Part shown: in pieces, positions 59,339 to 64,000 of the stretch | How the letters are laid out: each line of letters begins with the position of its first letter | Numbering within the stretch: position 1 is the stretch's first letter | NCBI RefSeq assembly: GCF_000485595.1 | Contig: NW_014577792.1 | Location: forward strand, 95,589 to 159,588 | Source of the DNA: Priapulus caudatus | Lineage: Eukaryota > Priapulida > Priapulimorpha > Priapulimorphida > Priapulidae | DNA length: 64,000 nucleotides | Direction: 5' to 3' | Notes under the pieces: model-generated | The model's database searches: none | The model's input: only the letters and a program-made list of their open reading frames with translations | Told to the model about the DNA's origin: nothing | Program-made: the position numbers and the translations under genes

Positions 59339-59805
59339 CTATAAAAAATAACAAGTCTTATAGGTGTAGCATATATATAAAGACCAAGCGACCAAGAATA
59401 ATTTCAGTACTAACTGTAAATGAATTACCGACTGTACAGGCAGTTACGGTATTACGTTTAATGTTAAAAGTTACCTAGAAACTAAAAACAAGACAGCAGG
59501 GTGCTGCAAATATTTTTTCCCACTTGCCCTTTTGGGCAAGTGGGTTATGAAACTGGTTGCCCGAAGGCAAAAGTCACTTGCCCGAAAAACATAAAGAAAT
59601 ACATAAGATTTTTTTCTAATATGAATTTAAATGGTAAATAACGTAAATGAAGGTCCAACTAGTCAACATCCAGCATTTCACTTAACGGCACGGTAGAAAG
59701 TTGAACAGCTGATACGAGTTTGTATACAAAATATATTCATGTTGGGACACAGCACGCAGTTTGTTTAAATTTTTTAATTTTTTAAGTGTCAGCTAATTAT
59801 CAACA

Positions 59806-60885
59806 AGAGCCGCAGAGCATCTGGGGTCATCTGAGGTCTGTTGCTACTTGCTACAGTTATAAACGTAACATTTAAGTCGTGCGTAGTGACACCTTTGTTA
59901 GGCGCAGATATGCAAATACGCAGTTGCGTACACATCATTTCAGCAACCTTCTGCATTCTGCATACCTCCCAAATCCCATTGGTTGATACAAATCGCGTGC
60001 CTGAAACTCCTGTTTTATGGTGCATTGTGACCCTAACCCTAACCCTATTAAAATAATAATAATTTAATTGTTGTAAAAATTATTTGTTGTTATGAAATTG
60101 TTGTAAATAAATCATGTAAATATTTGTCTTAATTGGAAAGAAATAGTTAAATAGATAAAAGATAGAAAAATACAGAAAACAAGTAAATAATAAAAAATCT
60201 GATGGGATTCGATTCAAGGACCTTTGAGTCGTAATCCTGTGCTGTAGCCGTTGGGCTATCGAGGCATATTGGCTTTCCAGATTATGGATGTTCCATGAAT
60301 ATGAGAACACTGTGAAATCATTGAGGCAGTTCAGGAATCCATGTTTAACCCTCCTCTTGAGGGTCAAAGGGTTATCAGACACTTACTCTTCTCCACGTCA
60401 GTGGTAAGTACATTTCATGGTCCTTTCAATAAAGTCATAAAAATGGTAGGTCAGTGCTGAAACAAAAAAGTTTTTCACTCTGTCCATTAGGCCATGTCCT
60501 CAAAAAATGTCTGATATCTGACCTTTCCCCCACTGCCCTTTGACCTCTAATTTCGCACTGGTGATGGGTTTCCTGCCCATCACACTATACACCGAATATT
60601 AAGAGTCGAGCCGTTCAGATTTGTGCCGCAATTCCGTATTTCCTCCTATACCTTGAGTTAAGGGGGAAATATTCCCCCTCCGTTTACACATCTTGACCTT
60701 TGACCCTTGACCCCCCAAATCGGTCATCCCGAGTCCTTTTCATGATCCCACCCGACGTCCCAAATATCGTGACCGTACGTTGAGTGGTTAAGATTTGTGC
60801 CCAACTGTTGACGCTTGCACGCACGCACGCTCATGCGATTCTACAAGCTGCATCTGAGTACGTCAGATGAGCTAAAAACCCACCA
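59806..60885. repeat. Dispersed repeat with SINE-like part and hairpin tail
   Basis: From CAAGAGCCGCAGAGC to CATCTGAGTACGTCAGATGAGCTAAAAA. It includes a CCCTAACCC junction (60,028-60,046), a minus-strand tRNA-like block (60,200-60,268), TTTGACC runs, and a terminal palindrome. Relatives: 24,418-25,743 and 53,310-54,392, with tails at 8,640-8,705 and 28,225-28,285. Confidence 0.6.
60200..60268 (-). repeat. tRNA-derived SINE-like block
   Basis: The minus strand reads a tRNA-like unit: A-box-like ATAGCCCAACGGCTA, anticodon-arm-like ACAGGATTACGACTC, and B-box-like TTGAATCGAATCCC. Other copies: 24,785-24,848, 25,035-25,100, 53,708-53,778. Not a functional tRNA by its stems. Confidence 0.55.
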
Positions 60886-61130
60886 CACTCTCACAATAAA
60901 TTAATAAAATATGTTCACGTTTATTTGGGGCTGGATCGTATTATCTTAGCAACACTGCGCCGGTGGCCGACTTGCCTCGCAGCGCCATCTAGCAAGTCAA
61001 GTTTTTGATACAACCCCATTTCAAGCTACTTGCCCAGGGGCGAATTTTGATTGCCCCGGGCAAGCGGGTTTGTCGCGCCCTGGACAGTGGTATCCTGAAT
61101 AAGGGAATCAATTCTCCTCTCTATATTAAT

Positions 61131-61673
61131 CTGTTTGGTAATTTCTGGAGAAGCAGACTCACTATGCTTCTGCTTGGATATTTCTGGAGAAGCAGACTCA
61201 CTATGCTTCTGCTTGGATATTTCTGGAGGGACAGACTCACTATCTTTCTGTTTGGTAATTTCTGGAGGGGCAGACTCACTATCCTTCTGCTTGGATATTT
61301 CTGGAGGGACAGACCCATCATCCTTCTGCTTGGATATTTCTGGAACAGACTCACTATCATCTTTTTTAGGTACCTCTACAGGGGCGGAGCCAATTTCCAA
61401 ATGTTTGGATATTTCTCTATGTGTAGATCCACGTTCCTTCTCTTTGATAGTCTTGTTCTGGGGCAGTACTTCTTCCTGCTTATTTGCAGCAATTTGTTGT
61501 GTCGTTCCACTGTCATTATCTTTAGCCTCAGATTCAAGAGGTGGGATACTGCCACGAGAAAGTCTTGTTCGTCTTCTTCCTCTTGTGCGCTCATTCTCTT
61601 CACTTATTGGTACATGCTTCTCTTCCTTGTTGCTTGAATTGTTGTCAGGCAGTGTGCTACGCTCAAGTGCTAC
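61131..61673 (-). CDS. ACIN1: ACIN1 exon 4, clean partial duplicate (5' part)
   Basis: One open frame beginning [20 protein letters not shown] at acceptor ATACAG in phase 0. It continues through [15 protein letters not shown] and KKDDSES into six 13-residue repeats. It stops abruptly at about 61,130, where the sequence changes to intron-1 sequence shared with 54,640. That break is an assembly join, not a splice site. Confidence 0.85.
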
Positions 61674-61924
61674 CTGTATAATTTGTACGCAAAATTTAAG
61701 TATCTGCGTGGAATTATCATGTAGGATATATTCAAGGATATTATATACATTATTCATTTAATCAAAATGTAATGGCTCAATATACATACCATGATGCTTC
61801 ACCACTTCATTACTTTAATGACTTCATACTATAACCTTGTTGTGTGTATCATAAGCAAATAAACCAGAATGATTTATGTTACATCACCTGCACCAGCTCA
61901 ATATATATATATAATTTATATATA

Positions 61925-62109
61925 CAGTGGAACCCCGATTTTACGCGCCCCGATTTAACGCGAATTCGGATATAACGAGATGAGTCGTTGGACCTCCTTT
62001 TTTTGCTCTCATATAGCCACGTATATATATAACCCCGATTTAGTGCGACACCGCTTTTTTCGCGATGACATTTTATGGACCCCAACCATCGCGTTATAAC
62101 GGGGCTACA

Positions 62110-62112
<3 letters not shown>
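61925..62112. mobile_element. pogo/Tigger-like MITE with TA duplication
   Basis: 188 bp starting CAGTGGAACCCCGATTTTAC and ending ATAACGGGGCTACACTG, flanked by TA. CAGTGGAACC...GTTATAACG ends are typical of pogo/Tigger elements (Tc1/mariner superfamily). It lies in the intron between ACIN1 exons 3 and 4. An error-rich copy is at about 51,560-51,765. Confidence 0.8.
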
Positions 62113-62147
<35 letters not shown>

Positions 62148-62211
62148 CTGTGTGCGTGCACGCGTGCGTGTGTATAGTAACACCCATCTTCCCAAACGTG
62201 CAGACAGATAC

Positions 62212-62357
62212 CTCAGCATCCTCTTTTCTAGGTGTGCTATCCTGTCTTGACCGTCGGCGCTGCTTAGCAGGAGGGGCTGTAGGAGTAGTGGGCGTGCTTG
62301 TACCTGCCTCTTCAACCGACTCCTCACCATGATCTGTACCCGACTGAGCAGACTCCT
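62212..62357 (-). CDS. ACIN1: ACIN1 exon 3, clean copy
   Basis: 146 nt. The first two bases complete a Glu codon with the G left by exon 2. It encodes EESAQSGTDHGEESVEEAG, then a Thr/Pro-rich stretch and a basic end (AKQRRRSRQDSTPRKEDAE). The acceptor is TTGCAG, the donor GTATCTG, and it exits in phase 0. No domain; an acidic-to-basic linker of Acinus. Confidence 0.85.
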
Positions 62358-63007
62358 CTGCAATAGTTGGATACCATAGGTGTACAAACACTGCATCATT
62401 ATTATATACCTATAGGCTTCCTTTCCTCTAGACGATCGCCACGGTCCTCTTGGCGAAAAAAAGTGCAGTGGCTTAAAAAATGTGCATTGTGGCTAAAAGG
62501 ATAAAGCACATGCTGGCAAAAGGAAATAAACAATTACTTTGAGACTGTTTTATTGGCCAAATGCTCAAGAATGTTTTCAGGGTCAGCTGACCCTCTGGCC
62601 TAATTTTTGGGGGTCAGCACTCAGCAGCACTCAGTCAGCATTATCAGTTCGGCATGTTTTGGGATTGATCCCTATTTAATGTCTCAATAAACTGTTCAAT
62701 CCATATTGTGTTGTGTGTTATTGTCTGAGTTTCTCAAACAAAGTGTGGCTAATGAGTTGCTTTTGTGGCTAAAAGTTTTTATGGTTCATTTAGCCACGGT
62801 GGCTAAGACTAAATTACTGCTAGAGGAAGCCTAGTATACCACTATTATTTAAATTTTACACATAAAATGGGATATTGTGAAAATAAGTGAGTCGATCAAG
62901 GAATATTCTTACGACGCAGAATGCTTTGTTATTTTTTACATAATGAAGATACTTATAATTACAAATATTTTTCTAACATCATTAATCTTAAAATCCAAAA
63001 GTATTAC

Positions 63008-63113
63008 CTTCCTCCATTTTTCGTTTTTGTTCCTTCTGAATTTCGAAGGTCTTCTGCTGCTGTGCCAAATATTGCTTGATGAAAACATTCTGTCCGAATT
63101 GCTGATCTTTAAG
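63008..63113 (-). CDS. ACIN1: ACIN1 exon 2, second clean duplicate
   Basis: Same 106-nt exon and flanking intron as at 59,233, apparently identical by eye. Here it is followed in gene order by exons 3 and 4 (62,357 and 61,673), so this block keeps the true local order 2-3-4. Confidence 0.9.
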
Positions 63114-63502
63114 CTATAAAAAATAACAAGTCTTATAGGTGTAGCATATATATAAAGACCAAGCGACCAAGAATAATTTCAGTACTAACTGTAAATGAAT
63201 TACCGACTGTACAGGCAGTTACGGTATTACGTTTAATGTTAAAAGTTACCTAGAAACTAAAAACAAGACAGCAGGGTGCTGCAAATATTTTTTCCCACTT
63301 GCCCTTTTGGGCAAGTGGGTTATGAAACTGGTTGCCCGGAGGCAAAAGTCACTTGCCCGAAAAACATAAAGAAATACATAAGATTTTTTTCTAATATGAA
63401 TTTAAATGGTAAATAACGTAAATGAAGGTCCAACTAGTCAACATCCAGCATTTCACTTAACGGCACGGTAGAAAGTTGAACAGCTGATACGAGTTTGTAT
63501 AN

Positions 63503-63872
63503 TTCACTCCTGTCTTTATTATGTCTGGAAATAATATATGACATAGTATTGCGAAAATTAAAAAATTACGATGCATATCATGTTCATATTTTCCTTCAGT
63601 GTGGCTTCAAAGCTAATATATTCTTGGTACCGAGTCGCCCGTTATAGTTCAAAATTACCATTATCGGAATAAGCTATATAGGATTATGGAATTGCTAAAA
63701 CAAAATAAAATTATCGAAATAAGCTAAGATTATGGAATTGCTAAAACAAGATTATTTCCGTTGCAAATATGCAGAGGGCAGACTTTGTCTGATTTTCTAT
63801 GAGCGTTTGAATTTGTGTACACAACATGTATTTTGTTAGCTCTAAAATTCTTACGTGAATACCTTTGTAATT
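63503..63872. other. Sequence after the single N, no gene seen
   Basis: Begins after an N at 63,502. Holds an imperfect tandem (TTATCGGAATAAGCTA ... GATTATGGAATTGCTAAAAC, two units at 63,660-63,755). No coding signal on either strand. Confidence 0.5.
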
Positions 63873-64000
63873 TTACCTCCTGCTAGCTCACCATACCTCT
63901 TTTCACCTCACTCTACCTCCTACCAGCTCACCATACCTCCTACCAGCTCACCATACCTCCTACCAGCTCATCATACCTCCTACCAGCTCACCATACCTCC
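63873..64000. repeat. 20-bp minisatellite running off the right edge
   Basis: Units ACCTCCTACCAGCTCACCAT, about six, the first ones degenerate. It is truncated by the window end. Confidence 0.85.

Larger units (their letters stand above)
59498..61083. mobile_element. Composite TIR element in ACIN1 intron 1 (clean copy)
   Basis: Left end CAGGGTGCTGCAAATATTTT followed by a TTGCCC/GGGCAA palindrome; right end GGGCAAGCGGGTTTGTCGCG then CCCTG. About 1.6 kb. It contains the SINE-bearing dispersed repeat (59,806-60,885). A noisy copy is at 53,010-54,605. Confidence 0.5.

Noticed and set aside
61026-61757. An independent 243-codon gene
   Set aside because: It is ACIN1 exon 4 read on into intron on both sides; the splice acceptor at 61,674 and duplicate at 50.0-51.2 kb show this.
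52723-63113. True triplication of ACIN1 exon 2
   Set aside because: Two copies carry identical flanks, and the third differs by indels in the style of raw long reads; assembly duplication explains all three better.

Overview
This window is metazoan nuclear DNA, most likely from a marine invertebrate. It is AT-rich, has short exons with GT-AG introns, vertebrate-type TTAGGG interstitial telomere repeats, tRNA-derived SINEs and many small terminal-inverted-repeat elements. I cannot name the species. Three protein-coding loci can be read, all on the minus strand. None is visible as a single long ORF; each was assembled by joining exons whose splice sites and codon phases agree.

(1) 2,640-4,784: four exons of a VPS9D1-like gene, a VPS9-domain protein expected to act on Rab5-type GTPases. 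The end of the MIT-like region and the coiled coil are present. The catalytic 3' part lies beyond the left edge, and no 5' exons were found.

(2) 14,617-15,350: two exons of an ionotropic glutamate receptor-like gene (M3, second ligand-binding lobe, M4, C-terminus). An in-frame TAG lies just before M4.

(3) 21,697-58,900: a nearly complete ACIN1 (Acinus) gene in about 23 exons. Acinus is the scaffold of the ASAP splicing/exon-junction complex. The SAP domain, a Ser/Arg-rich exon, the RRM, the RNPS1-SAP18-binding (RSB) motif and an Arg/Ser tail all appear in family order and in phase. Oddities are a 13-residue tandem repeat in exon 4 and a second RSB-like exon at 23,451.

The rest is intronic or intergenic repeat. 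Several elements have exact ends: two hAT-like elements with perfect 8-bp target duplications (2,811-3,566 and 55,689-56,278), a pogo/Tigger-like MITE (61,925-62,112), a Harbinger-like MITE (47,173-47,447), foldback elements, SINEs, satellites and microsatellites.

The assembly is locally unreliable. Stretches at about 9.5-12.3, 26.9-31.6, 39.3-41.5 and 50.6-54.7 kb look like error-rich long-read gap fill, full of single-base indels relative to cleaner copies elsewhere in the window. Clean duplicates of ACIN1 exons 2-4 are misplaced upstream of exon 1 (59.0-63.5 kb). Fixed 25-base N runs at 29,570 and 41,499 fit this reading. I saw no previously undescribed biological system. The most interesting items are the receptor with the in-frame stop, the alternative RSB exon, the Acinus repeat array and a foldback family with a conserved 53-55-residue ORF.
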